Source: Halolamina sp. CBA1230 (GTDB lineage Archaea; Halobacteriota; Halobacteria; Halobacteriales; Haloferacaceae). Taken from it: a stretch of DNA of 64,000 bases. The position numbers were made by a program, and so were the translations under genes. The stretch covers positions 1,426,001 to 1,490,000 of the forward strand of contig NZ_CP054587.1 in NCBI RefSeq assembly GCF_002025255.2. The letters run 5' to 3'. This document shows positions 53,066 through 61,601 of this stretch, piece by piece. Within the stretch, counting starts at the first letter, position 1, and every line of letters starts with the position of its first letter. The notes under the pieces are model-generated. The model had not been told where the DNA came from and did not search any database. It saw only the letters and a program-made list of their open reading frames with translations.

Positions 53066-53842
53066 TCAGACCGACAGCGTCGTCGGTTCGATAGCGAGCT
53101 CGTCGAAACGGCGCTCCAGCGCGTCGATCCGGCGGCCGACCTCCTCCGGGCGGTGGGAGTCGCTACCGACGACGAACTCGACGCCGCGGTCGAGCAGCGT
53201 GTCGAGCAGGTCGGGTGCAGGGTGGAACTCGCCGTAGTCGTCGAGCACGCGGCCGGCGTTGATCTCCGGCACGGTGTCGGCGTCGGCGAACGCGTCGGCG
53301 ACCTGCTCGTACTGCTCGGCCGTGGAGTACCCCCGGAGCTCCGGCGTTCGCTCCACGAGGTCGGCGTGGGCCGCGATCTCGAACAGCTCCGACTCCGCGA
53401 GCGCGGCGAGGTTGTCGTAGTAGCCGTCGACGACCGCGCGGCGTTCGTCGTCGTCCAAGTGGACGAAGTTCTCGGACCACTGCACGTCGTCGCCCTCAAC
53501 GGAGTGGACGCTGCCGACGGCGTAGTCGAACGCCGCCTCGTCGAGGAACGACGCGATATCGGCCTCGCGGCCGGGGACGTAGTCCATCTCGACGGCGTCG
53601 TACACCGCGAGGTCGGTCTCGGTCCGGACCCACTCGATCCCCTCGCGGCGCCGGGGGTACGTCTCGTCGAGCGCGAACCCGAGGCCGTCGAGGCGCCGTC
53701 TGGCCTCCCCGTCGGCGGTAACGTTGCAGTGGTCGGCGAAACCGATCCCGTCGAGCCCGGCCGCCTCGGCGGCCCGGACCATCCCGGGGATGAAGTAGCC
53801 GTCCGAGTAGTTCGAGTGGGTGTGGTAGTCGAACCGGACCAT
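53066..53842 (-). CDS. PHP-domain phosphoesterase
   Basis: A 258-residue PHP-family metal-dependent phosphoesterase of the histidinol-phosphatase type. The metal ligands are visible in FDYHTHSNYSDGYF (His-x-His), FADHCNVTADG, EMDYVPGRE, GSVHSVEG, EIAAHADLVER and VGSDSHRPEEVG. The natural substrate is unclear: there are no other histidine genes here. Its ATG (53840-53842) overlaps the stop of the cupin gene by one base (TGATG), so the two proteins are co-translated. Confidence 0.88.
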   Translation of the reverse strand: MVRFDYHTHSNYSDGYFIPGMVRAAEAAGLDGIGFADHCNVTADGEARRRLDGLGFALDETYPRRREGIEWVRTETDLAVYDAVEMDYVPGREADIASFLDEAAFDYAVGSVHSVEGDDVQWSENFVHLDDDERRAVVDGYYDNLAALAESELFEIAAHADLVERTPELRGYSTAEQYEQVADAFADADTVPEINAGRVLDDYGEFHPAPDLLDTLLDRGVEFVVGSDSHRPEEVGRRIDALERRFDELAIEPTTLSV

Positions 53843-54150
53843 CAGGGCAGTGGCGCGAGCGTCGCCGTGAAGGCGGCCGTCTCGTCGGTGTCGTTGCGCG
53901 CGCCGTGGGCGACGCCGCGCTCGTGGTGAACGACGCCGGGGGCGACGATTTCCTCCTCCTCGTCCTCCTGGATCACGGTGACAGTCCCGGCGAGCACGTG
54001 GAACACGTTCAGGCTCTCGGGGTGGTCGTGGGTGTCGAGTTCGGCGCCCGGACCGAGGAAGAACGCCTTGACGAGCGCGGCATCGTCGACCACCAGTTCG
54101 CGCGTCTCGATCGTTCCCGGCTCCGGAGTCACGTCGGGGAGTTCGTCCAT
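53842..54150 (-). CDS. Cupin-domain protein
   Basis: A 102-residue single-domain cupin. The metal-binding motifs are THDHPESLNVFHVLAG (His-x-His with Glu) and GVVHHERGVAHGARND, the two halves of the usual beta-barrel site. Small cupins of this kind bind metal and a small ligand; the reaction is unknown. ATG 54150 is chosen. It is directly coupled to the PHP phosphoesterase that follows. Confidence 0.87.
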   Translation of the reverse strand: MDELPDVTPEPGTIETRELVVDDAALVKAFFLGPGAELDTHDHPESLNVFHVLAGTVTVIQEDEEEEIVAPGVVHHERGVAHGARNDTDETAAFTATLAPLP

Positions 54151-54222
54151 ACACGCCCATCGGGACGCAGGGGAGAAAAGTCCGGCTACGGCGGTCGGCG
54201 ACGGCCGCACTTCGACAGGGTG

Positions 54223-54699
54223 TTATTCCTCCTCAGGTCCGTCGAGAAACCCCTGGTACGGGCAGACGTACTCGTCGCGGATGATCTGCTCGTCGACGAT
54301 CTCCAGCCCCAGCGCGTCCAGCTCCTCGCTGATCCGGTTGAGATCGTCGTGGTCGCGGCCGATCGTGTTGACGTAGACGTTGCGCTCGCCGGTCATGATC
54401 TCCCGGACGGCGGTGACGCCCTCGATCTCCCGGGCCGCGTTCGCGAGCTCGTCACGCTCCGGGATCGGCGCGGTGCAGATGATCTTCGTGTACAGCGGGT
54501 AGCCCGCGAGGTCGTAGTCGATGTCGAGGTGGTAGCCACGGATCACCCCGCTGTCCTCGAGCTTGTTGATCCGCGTGCGAACGGTGCTCGCCGACAGACC
54601 CAGCTTCTCGGCGATCTCGCTGGAGGAGGTGCCGCGGGCGTCCTGCTGGAGGTAGTAGAGGATATGACGGTCCACATCGTCCAGCTCTCCGTCTTTCAT
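54223..54699 (-). CDS. Lrp/AsnC-family regulator
   Basis: A 158-residue regulator. The N-terminal helix-turn-helix is in LDDVDRHILYYLQQDARGTS and SSEIAEKLGLSASTVRTRIN, followed by the RAM domain VTAVREIMTGERNVYVNTIG with the C-terminal extension IRDEYVCPYQGFLDG. It is encoded divergently from the amino-acid-type permease at 54976, so it is a candidate regulator of that gene. ATG 54699 gives the standard length. Confidence 0.92.
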   Translation of the reverse strand: MKDGELDDVDRHILYYLQQDARGTSSSEIAEKLGLSASTVRTRINKLEDSGVIRGYHLDIDYDLAGYPLYTKIICTAPIPERDELANAAREIEGVTAVREIMTGERNVYVNTIGRDHDDLNRISEELDALGLEIVDEQIIRDEYVCPYQGFLDGPEEE

Positions 54700-54817
54700 C
54701 GCTACCAGCGTTCGGCCCGGTACCGCCTTAGTACCCCCGATCCCGTCGAAACGGTGGCTGTGGGGGCAGCGTTTGACGAACGATGGTGACAGTTCGGTGT
54801 TTTTCCCGACGATATTT

Positions 54818-54830
54818 TGACGGAGCGTCA
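54818..54830. promoter_or_regulatory. TGACG-GAG-CGTCA palindrome between Lrp and permease genes
   Basis: A perfect 5-bp palindrome with a 3-base centre in the divergent region. Next to it on the right is the permease-side TATA-like CTATAT (54832-54837), and on the left is AAAATAT on the minus strand for the regulator gene. A site so placed could control both promoters. The assignment as an Lrp site is inferred from position only. Confidence 0.45.
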
Positions 54831-54907
54831 CCTATATCCTCCCACTTATGCAGTTCCGACACGTCCTTTCGAGTAAGCACCCGCTGACCGCGGGTAGAAC
54901 CCGTACT

Positions 54908-54979
54908 ATGAGCGATATCTCCTCCCACACGGCCGTCGACGGATCGAGCACCGAACGGATCGGGGCGACGCGGACATGA
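54908..54979 (+). CDS. Possible 23-codon upstream reading frame before the permease
   Basis: ATG 54908 opens MSDISSHTAVDGSSTERIGA followed by TRT and stops at TGA 54977-54979. The stop overlaps the permease ATG at 54976 (ATGA), the coupling used for true operon pairs in this window. The peptide has no run of a single amino acid that would suggest classical attenuation. It could be a leader peptide or simply a chance frame. Confidence 0.35.
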   Translation: MSDISSHTAVDGSSTERIGATRT

Positions 54980-57138
54980 AGGAGCTGGAACGCGACCTCG
55001 GGCTCCCCGCCGTGCTCGCGATCAGCATCGGCGCCATGATCGGCAGCGGCATCTTCATCCTGCCCGCGCTGGCGCTGGAGATCGCCGGCCCCGCGGTGAT
55101 CCTCGCGTACCTGCTCGCGGGCGTGCTCGTCGTGCCTGCGGCGCTGTCGAAATCCGAGATGGCGACCGCAATGCCCGAGGCCGGCGGGACGTACATCTAC
55201 ATCGAACGGGGGATGGGGCCGCTGCTCGGCACGATCGCCGGCGTCGGCACGTGGTTCTCGCTCTCGTTCAAGGGCGCGCTGGCGCTGGTCGGCGGCGTCC
55301 CCTACCTGCTGATCCTGTTCGACCTACCGCTGAAACCCGTCGCGCTCGGGCTCGCGGTCGTACTGATCCTCGTAAACATCGTCGGCGCCAAACAGACCGG
55401 CCGGCTCCAGGTCGTTATCGTCGTCGTGATGCTGGCCGCACTGGGCTGGTTCGCCGCCGGGAGCGCCCCCGGCGTCGAGTCGGCGAACTACGCGAACTTC
55501 TTCGCCGACGGCGTCGGCGGGCTGCTAGCGGCGACGGGGCTGGTGTTCGTCTCCTACGCCGGCGTGACCAAGGTCGCGAGCGTCGCCGAGGAGGTCGAGG
55601 ACCCCGGCCGGAACATCCCGTTGGGGATCCTGGGCTCGCTCGCGTTCACGACCGTGCTGTACGTCGCCATCGTCGCCGTCCTCGTGGGCGTGACCGACCC
55701 CGGTACGATCGCCGGCTCGCGGACGCCGGTCGCCGACGCCGCCAGGGTCACGATGGGCGGCGCCGGCGTGATCGCGGTGATCGTCGCGGCGATCCTCGCG
55801 CTGGTGTCGACGGCGAACGCGGGGATCCTCTCCTCCTCGCGCTACCCGTTCGCGATGAGCCGGGACAAGCTCGCGCCGCCGTCGATGGCGGAGATCAGCG
55901 ACCGGCTCGGGACGCCCGTGAACTCCATCACGCTCACGGGCGCGGTGCTGCTGGCGCTGATCGCGTTCGTGCCGATCCTCGACATCGCGAAGCTCGCCAG
56001 CGCGTTCCAGATCATGGTGTTCGCGCTGATCAACCTCGCCGTGATCGCGTTCCGGGAGGGGACCGCCGAGTACGAGCCCGAGTTCACGTCGCCGCTGTAC
56101 CCGTGGATGCAGGTCTTCGGCGCCGTCGCCAGCGTCGGCCTGCTGACCCAGATGGGGCCGATCGCACTCGGAGGTGCCGGGGTCATCACCGTCGCGAGCG
56201 TGCTCTGGTACGCGGGCTACGTCCGGCCACGGGTCGACCGCGAGGGGGCAGCGACGGGCGCGATCCGCCAGCAGGTCAGCGAGGAGACGCTCTCGGAGGT
56301 CGCATCCCCCGAAGCGACCCACGAGGCGCTCGTCGCGCTGACCAAGCAGATGGACCAGCGCCGGGTGCAGACGCTGGTCTCGCTGGCGGCCGATCTGGTC
56401 CGCGACGACGACGGCCGCGTGGTCGTCGTCCAGTTCGAGGAGGTGCCCGACCAGGCGCCGCTGACCGAGGACGTCGCCGCCCAGTCCAACGCCGACCGAT
56501 CCTTCGAGCAGCGCGTCGAGCGGCTGGGCGAGGAGTTCGGCGTCGCCGTCGAGGCCGACGAGATCGTCAGCCACGACACCAAACACGCGATCGTCAACTT
56601 CGCCGAGCGGCGGGGCGTGGACGCGATCGTCGCCGAACACGAGCCGCTGCGCCTGCGCTCGCGACTGGTCGGCGACCCGATCGACTGGGTGGTTCGCCAC
56701 GCGCCGTGTGACGTGCTGTTGGTCGACAGCTCCGCGCCGCGACTGCCAGAGCAGGTGGTCGTCTCCGGTGACACGGCGCCGTTCCCGTCGGCGGCGGTCA
56801 ACGTCGCGTCGTCGGTCGCGGGCGCCCACGGCGGCCGCGTCTCGCTGTGGTACCCCGCCGACGGCGACGACCGCCGCCGCGCGTCGATCGAGGAGCACCG
56901 CGAGGAGCTCTCGGGGATGCTCGACGTCCCCGTCGAGGCCGAAGCGATCCCGACCGACCAGCGCCCGCCGGCGGCGGACCTGCTCGTTCGCCGCGGCGCC
57001 GACCACCGCCGCCGCGGCGCGCTCGCCGACGGGAACCGGCCGTTCGCACAGGTCGCGGGGACGACCGTCACGGTGTACCCCCGAAACAGCCGTCGGCCGC
57101 CGCTGCACAGGCGGCTGCTCGAACGGTTCCTGCTGTAG
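54976..57138 (+). CDS. APC-family amino acid permease with C-terminal universal stress domains
   Basis: A 720-residue protein. Residues 1 to about 420 are a twelve-helix APC transporter, with the helix 1 signature SIGAMIGSGIFILPALALEI and AMPEAGGTYIYIERGMG. After a linker come two UspA-like domains (about 455-590 and 595-700) shown by RVQTLVSLAADLVRDDDGRV, GVDAIVAEHEPLRLRSRLVG and PCDVLLVDSS. This transporter-Usp fusion is common in haloarchaea. The cytosolic domains may sense nucleotides. ATG 54976 is the start; the Lrp-type gene is divergent. Confidence 0.9.
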   Translation: MKELERDLGLPAVLAISIGAMIGSGIFILPALALEIAGPAVILAYLLAGVLVVPAALSKSEMATAMPEAGGTYIYIERGMGPLLGTIAGVGTWFSLSFKGALALVGGVPYLLILFDLPLKPVALGLAVVLILVNIVGAKQTGRLQVVIVVVMLAALGWFAAGSAPGVESANYANFFADGVGGLLAATGLVFVSYAGVTKVASVAEEVEDPGRNIPLGILGSLAFTTVLYVAIVAVLVGVTDPGTIAGSRTPVADAARVTMGGAGVIAVIVAAILALVSTANAGILSSSRYPFAMSRDKLAPPSMAEISDRLGTPVNSITLTGAVLLALIAFVPILDIAKLASAFQIMVFALINLAVIAFREGTAEYEPEFTSPLYPWMQVFGAVASVGLLTQMGPIALGGAGVITVASVLWYAGYVRPRVDREGAATGAIRQQVSEETLSEVASPEATHEALVALTKQMDQRRVQTLVSLAADLVRDDDGRVVVVQFEEVPDQAPLTEDVAAQSNADRSFEQRVERLGEEFGVAVEADEIVSHDTKHAIVNFAERRGVDAIVAEHEPLRLRSRLVGDPIDWVVRHAPCDVLLVDSSAPRLPEQVVVSGDTAPFPSAAVNVASSVAGAHGGRVSLWYPADGDDRRRASIEEHREELSGMLDVPVEAEAIPTDQRPPAADLLVRRGADHRRRGALADGNRPFAQVAGTTVTVYPRNSRRPPLHRRLLERFLL

Positions 57139-57387
57139 GCGTCGCTGGCGGTCGAAACCAGCGAGAAGGCGACGCCGGTGGAGAGCGTCACACGGGACGG
57201 ACGCGTGCCGGCGGCGGCTGGGACGGCCATCCCGGTGCCCCGCCTCTGACGGGGGCACCCCCAGTTGTCCGCGCCGCCGCCGTCACGCCGACGCCGCCGC
57301 CTCCCGCTCCCACGGGAGGATGGGCGGCTGCGAAACCCACTGCGGTTCGGTCCCGGTCCGTCACCGAGCCGGGGTGCTAGCTAGCGA

Positions 57388-58389
57388 TCAGTCGTCGTTC
57401 TCATCCTCGTCGTCATCGTCCTCGTCGTCTTCTTCGTCGTCGTCATCGTCCTCGTCGTCTTCTTCGTCGTCGTCATCGTCCTCGTCATCGTCGTTCACGG
57501 GCGCGTCACCGGAATTCCCCGGTGCGTCACCGGAGTTGCCCGGTGCGTCGTCGCTGTCGTCGGATTCGTCGTCATCGTCGTGGCCGGGCGCGTCGCCGGA
57601 GTTACCCGGAGCGTCACCGGAGTTGCCCGGCGCGTCGTCGTTCCCGTTGTCCAGGCTCTCCTGGATCAGCTGGCCGAGGTTCCCCTCGCGGTCGCCGTCG
57701 AGCCAGCTCTGGACCACGCTGAAGACGTTCTTCGCTCGGTCGGAGGCGTTCTCGTCGGGGCCGGCCTCGTCGTCATCGTCCTCGCGGACGAGTTCGCCGT
57801 CCTCGATCTCGTACTCCAGTTCGAGCTCCTTCTCACCGGACTCGATCTCGATCTCGAGCTCCTCGCTCGCGTTCGTCTCGAACGTCAGGCTGCCGTTCGC
57901 GTCGGTCGTGCCCACGTCCTCGCCGTTGGCTGCGACCGACGCGTTCTCGACGGCGCTGCCGTTCTGCGTGACCGTCAGCTCGACCGTGCCGTTGTCGTAG
58001 GTCACGTCCGCGTCGAGCGCGTGCTCGTCTTCGTCGTCGGCGTCGTCGTCAGCCTCACGGACGAGTTCGCCGTCCTCGATCTCGTACTCGACCTCGTGTT
58101 CGAACTCGTCACCCTCCAGTTCGATCTCGAGCTCCTCGCTCGCGTTCGTCTCGAACGTGAGCGTGCCGTTCGCATCAGTCGTGCCCACGTCCTCGTCGTT
58201 GGCCTCGACCGAGAGGTTCTCGACGCCGGTCCCGTTCTCTGTGACGGTGAGCGTCACCGCCCCGTCGTCGTAGGACGCGTCGACGGTCGTCCCGGCGCTC
58301 GTGTCGTCAGTCTGAGCCGTGACCGCCCCCGCCCCCACGGAGACGACCAGTGCGGCCACCAGTACTGTGAGTAGATTTCGTGTGTTCAC
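57388..58389 (-). CDS. Secreted acidic repeat protein
   Basis: A 333-residue exported protein. A Sec-type signal (NTRNLLTVLVAALVVSVGAG ending near AVTAQ) is followed by two similar domains of about 75-80 residues that each contain VGTTDANG(T/S)LTFETNAS and end EYEIEDGELVRE. They look like carboxypeptidase-regulatory beta-sandwiches. A linker (SVVQSWLDGDREGNLGQLIQ) leads to repeated DAPGNSG units and a long Asp/Glu tail. GTG 58389 is preferred because it starts right at the signal; GTG 58404 is five codons upstream. No lipobox or sortase-like anchor is seen. Confidence 0.8.
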   Translation of the reverse strand: MNTRNLLTVLVAALVVSVGAGAVTAQTDDTSAGTTVDASYDDGAVTLTVTENGTGVENLSVEANDEDVGTTDANGTLTFETNASEELEIELEGDEFEHEVEYEIEDGELVREADDDADDEDEHALDADVTYDNGTVELTVTQNGSAVENASVAANGEDVGTTDANGSLTFETNASEELEIEIESGEKELELEYEIEDGELVREDDDDEAGPDENASDRAKNVFSVVQSWLDGDREGNLGQLIQESLDNGNDDAPGNSGDAPGNSGDAPGHDDDDESDDSDDAPGNSGDAPGNSGDAPVNDDDEDDDDDEEDDEDDDDDEEDDEDDDDEDENDD

Positions 58390-58462
58390 CGTAGCCGTAG
58401 CCACAGTCTACTCCCCCTTGAATGGGTGTCGCGTCAAACCTCGATTCCGCCCGTTTGAGGCG

Positions 58463-58470
58463 GTTATAAA
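58463..58470 (-). promoter_or_regulatory. TATA box of the secreted protein gene
   Basis: On the minus strand this reads TTTATAAC, a strong archaeal TATA box. The expected transcription start near 58438 would leave a leader of about 35 to 50 bases before the GTG. Confidence 0.6.
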
Positions 58471-58475
58471 CCGGA

Positions 58476-58489
58476 TTAAGCCGGCTTAA
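58476..58489. promoter_or_regulatory. 14-bp perfect palindrome next to the TATA box
   Basis: TTAAGCCGGCTTAA is a perfect 14-bp palindrome lying five bases upstream of the TATA box of the secreted protein gene. In archaea a site here, over or beside the B recognition element, often binds an activator. It could equally be chance. Confidence 0.45.
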
Positions 58490-58540
58490 CAGCGCCTCGT
58501 GCCGGTGACGCCGTAGCCGAAAATCAGTCGTTGACGGCCG

Positions 58541-58870
58541 CTACCCGAGCTCGTCGACCAGCTCCTCCGCGACCGCCTCGGCGCCCAGCAGCGACGGGTC
58601 GACAACGAGATCGACGGTGCCGGCGACCGACTCCGGCAGGTCGCCGCTGCCGAAACAGACTGCCCGCACGTCGGGGTTGGCCTCCTTCGCCAGCGTGATC
58701 GATATCCCCTCCGTGAGATCCGTGAGCACGAACAGTTCGGCGTTCTCGATGCCCGCGTCCTCGAGCGCGCCGGCGAACACGGGGCTGTCGACCCGTTCGA
58801 CAGTGACGCCGAGCGCTTCCAGCTCCTCGCCCAGCCCTTCGGGGTCGCCGCCCGCAACGATGGCGTTCAT
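58541..58870 (-). CDS. Small Rossmann-like protein coupled to guaAb
   Basis: A 109-residue protein. NAIVAGGDPEGLGEELEALG forms a beta-strand, glycine loop and helix like a dinucleotide-binding fold, and VERVDSPVFAGALEDAGIEN and ELFVLTDLTEGISITLAKEA continue the alternating pattern, similar to the first half of a TrkA-N domain. Its ATG (58868-58870) overlaps the guaAb stop (TAATG), so it is translationally coupled. The role is not known; a link to nucleotide pools is inferred from context. Confidence 0.8.
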   Translation of the reverse strand: MNAIVAGGDPEGLGEELEALGVTVERVDSPVFAGALEDAGIENAELFVLTDLTEGISITLAKEANPDVRAVCFGSGDLPESVAGTVDLVVDPSLLGAEAVAEELVDELG

Positions 58871-59787
58871 TATTCGTACTCGATGGTCGCGGGGGGTTTG
58901 TGCGTCACGTCGTACACCACTCGCGAGACGTTGTCGTTCATCCCGGTGATCCGGCTCTGGATGCGCTGGAGCGTGTCCCAGTCGAGCTCCTGGGCGCGGG
59001 CGGTCATCCCGTCCCGGCTCTCGACGGAGCGGACGGCGACAACCCAACCGTGGACGCGGTTGTCACCCTTCACGCCGGTCGCCTTCCCCAGCACGGCGCC
59101 GAACGCCTGCCAGGGGTCGTGCTCCGCGGTCTCCTCCTCGACGACGTGGCAGGCGTCGCGGGCGACTTCCACCTTCTCCTTGGTGACTTCGCCGACGATG
59201 CGGACCGCAAGCCCGGGTCCGGGGAACGGCATCCGTTCGGAGATCACCGCCTCGAGCTCGAGTTCGCGGGCGACCTCGCGGACCTCGTCCTTGTAGAGCT
59301 CTCGGACCGGCTCGACGATCCCCTCGAAGTCGACCGCTTCGGGCAGGCCGCCGACGTTGTGGTGGGATTTGATGTTCCCCTCGCTCTCGATGCGGTCGGG
59401 GTAGATCGTCCCCTGAACGAGGTAGTCGGCGCCGGCCTCGGTGGCTTCGCGCTCGAACTCGCGGATGAACTGCTCGCCGATGACGTGGCGTTTCTCCTCG
59501 GGGTCGGTGACGCCCGCGAGCGCCGAGAGGAACCGGTCCTCGGCGTCGACGATCTCCAGGGAGTGCATGTAGTCGAACGTCTCGCGGATGCTCTCGGTCT
59601 CGCCTTTCCGCATTAGCCCCGTGTCGACGTAGACGGGGATCAGGCGGTCGCCGATGGCCTCGTACGCCAGCGCGGCCGCGACCGAGGAGTCGACGCCGCC
59701 CGACAGCGCGATGACGGCCTTCCCGTCGCCGACCGCCTCGCGGATCTCCGCGACGGCCTCGTCGACGAACGATTCGGCGTCGACCAT
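58870..59787 (-). CDS. guaAb: GMP synthase, ATP-pyrophosphatase subunit
   Basis: A 305-residue subunit that makes GMP from XMP. The PP-loop [19 protein letters not shown] adenylates XMP, and the dimerisation domain has [18 protein letters not shown] and [20 protein letters not shown]. In archaea the glutaminase subunit (GuaAa) is a separate protein, and it is not found in this window. ATG 59785-59787 overlaps the pyrG stop (TGATG), so the enzyme is co-translated with CTP synthase. Confidence 0.96.
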   Translation of the reverse strand: MVDAESFVDEAVAEIREAVGDGKAVIALSGGVDSSVAAALAYEAIGDRLIPVYVDTGLMRKGETESIRETFDYMHSLEIVDAEDRFLSALAGVTDPEEKRHVIGEQFIREFEREATEAGADYLVQGTIYPDRIESEGNIKSHHNVGGLPEAVDFEGIVEPVRELYKDEVREVARELELEAVISERMPFPGPGLAVRIVGEVTKEKVEVARDACHVVEEETAEHDPWQAFGAVLGKATGVKGDNRVHGWVVAVRSVESRDGMTARAQELDWDTLQRIQSRITGMNDNVSRVVYDVTHKPPATIEYE

Positions 59788-61433
59788 CAGGCGCTCACCT
59801 CCGTCTCCGGCGCCTCCTGCTCGTCCAGGATCGCGTCGAGCAGGCCGACGAACGGGGGGCTCGCGCGGTCGGGACGGGAACGGAACTCGGGGTGGAACTG
59901 CGTGCCGATGAAGTACGGGTGGTCGGCGCGTTCGACGATCTCCATACGGTTGTCCGCGTACCCCGAGAACGTCAGCCCGTCGGCTTCCAGCTGTGGGATG
60001 TACTCGGGGTTGACCTCGTAGCGGTGGCGGTGGCGCTCGGTGCAGGAGGTGTCGCCGTACACCCCCGCGGCGAGCGTGCCCTCGTCGATCTCGGTCACGT
60101 GGGTACCCAGCCGCATCGTCCCACCCATCTCCTCGGTCTCGTACTGCTCGGGCAGCAGATCGATCACTGGGTGGGGCGTGTCGGGCTCGATCTCGGTGCT
60201 GTCGGCGCCCTCCAGGCCGACGACGTTGCGGGCGTGCTCGATGACGGCCATCTGGAACCCCAGACAGAGGCCGAGGAAGGGAACGTCGTTCTCGCGGGCG
60301 TAGCGCACCGCCTCGATCTTCCCCTCGCTCCCACGGGAGCCGAACCCGCCCGGGACGACGACGCCGTCGGCGTTCTCCAGGCGTTCGGCGTGGTGCTCGT
60401 CCATCTCGTCGGCGTCGACCCAGACCACGTCGACCTCGACGCCGCGCTGGATGCCGGCGTGTTTCAGCGCCTCGTGGACGGACATGTACGCGTCCTCCAG
60501 GTCGTACTTCCCGACCAGCGCGACCTCGACGGTGTCGGTGCGCTCGCGGGTGACGAGGTCGCGCCACTCCGTCGAGCGTTCCGCCTCGGGTAGCGCCTCG
60601 TCGGCCAGGTTCAGCTCCTGCATCACGTACTCGTCGAGCCCCTCCCTCTCGACCATCAGCGGGACGTGGTACACGTCCTCCACGTCGGGGTTGGAGAACA
60701 CCGCGTCGGTCGGGACGTCACAGAACAGCGCGATCTTCTCTTTGGTTTTCGGGTCGAGCTCGTCCTCACAGCGCCCGACGAGGATGTCGGGCTGGAGCCC
60801 GATCGACCGGAGCTCCTTCACGGAGTGCTGGGTGGGTTTGGTCTTCTGCTCGCCGTTCTTCGAGTAGGGGACGAGCGTGACGTGGGTGAAGAGGATGTCC
60901 TCGTCGTCCTCCTCGTGGGCGAACTGCCGGAGCGCTTCGAGGTACGGCATCCCCTCGATGTCGCCGACGGTCCCGCCGATCTCGATCAGACAGACGTCGC
61001 TGCCCTCCGCGGCCTCGCGGATGCGGCGCTTGATGTCGTCGGTGATGTGGGGGATGACCTGGACGGTCTCGCCGAGGTAGTCGCCGGCGCGCTCGCTCTC
61101 GATGACGTTCTTGTACACTTTCCCGGTGGTGACGTTGTGGTCCGAGGTCATGTCGACCCCGAGGAACCGCTCGTAGTTCCCGAGGTCCAGATCCACCTCG
61201 CCGCCGTCCTTGAGGACGTACACTTCCCCGTGCTGGTAGGGGTTCATCGTCCCGGCGTCGACGTTGAGGTAGGGGTCGATCTTGACGGCAGTGACGTCGA
61301 AGCCGGCGTTCGAGAGGAGGCGTCCGGTGCTCGCGGCGGTGATGCCCTTGCCGAGGCCGGACATCACCCCGCCGGTCACGAACACGAACTTCCGTCCGAG
61401 GTCGGGGTCGTAGCGCTGCGGGTCCGTCGGCAT
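59787..61433 (-). CDS. pyrG: CTP synthase
   Basis: A 548-residue enzyme that aminates UTP to CTP. The synthetase domain has [40 protein letters not shown] and [20 protein letters not shown]. The C-terminal amidotransferase domain has the nucleophile cysteine in [17 protein letters not shown] and the His-Glu pair near FHPEF. The start is ATG 61433 ([10 protein letters not shown]); a longer open frame upstream is unlikely. First gene of the pyrG-guaAb-small-protein operon. Confidence 0.97.
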   Translation of the reverse strand: MPTDPQRYDPDLGRKFVFVTGGVMSGLGKGITAASTGRLLSNAGFDVTAVKIDPYLNVDAGTMNPYQHGEVYVLKDGGEVDLDLGNYERFLGVDMTSDHNVTTGKVYKNVIESERAGDYLGETVQVIPHITDDIKRRIREAAEGSDVCLIEIGGTVGDIEGMPYLEALRQFAHEEDDEDILFTHVTLVPYSKNGEQKTKPTQHSVKELRSIGLQPDILVGRCEDELDPKTKEKIALFCDVPTDAVFSNPDVEDVYHVPLMVEREGLDEYVMQELNLADEALPEAERSTEWRDLVTRERTDTVEVALVGKYDLEDAYMSVHEALKHAGIQRGVEVDVVWVDADEMDEHHAERLENADGVVVPGGFGSRGSEGKIEAVRYARENDVPFLGLCLGFQMAVIEHARNVVGLEGADSTEIEPDTPHPVIDLLPEQYETEEMGGTMRLGTHVTEIDEGTLAAGVYGDTSCTERHRHRYEVNPEYIPQLEADGLTFSGYADNRMEIVERADHPYFIGTQFHPEFRSRPDRASPPFVGLLDAILDEQEAPETEVSA

Positions 61434-61601
61434 ACCGACCATCCCCGTCGCCTCGGCAAAACGATTTCGGAGGGGAGCTACTCCGGCATCAGTTACGGGG
61501 ATCACTCGCCAGCGATCCCGGCGATGGCGCCACGGGAGCTGTCGGCGAGACACGGAACGGTCGCCGAACCGAGTTACGGCTCGCGAGCCGGGCCGTTCGC
61601 G

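Noticed and set aside
57139-57387. A gene between the permease and the secreted protein
   Set aside because: Frames are open only because of high GC; no start with a sensible protein was found.
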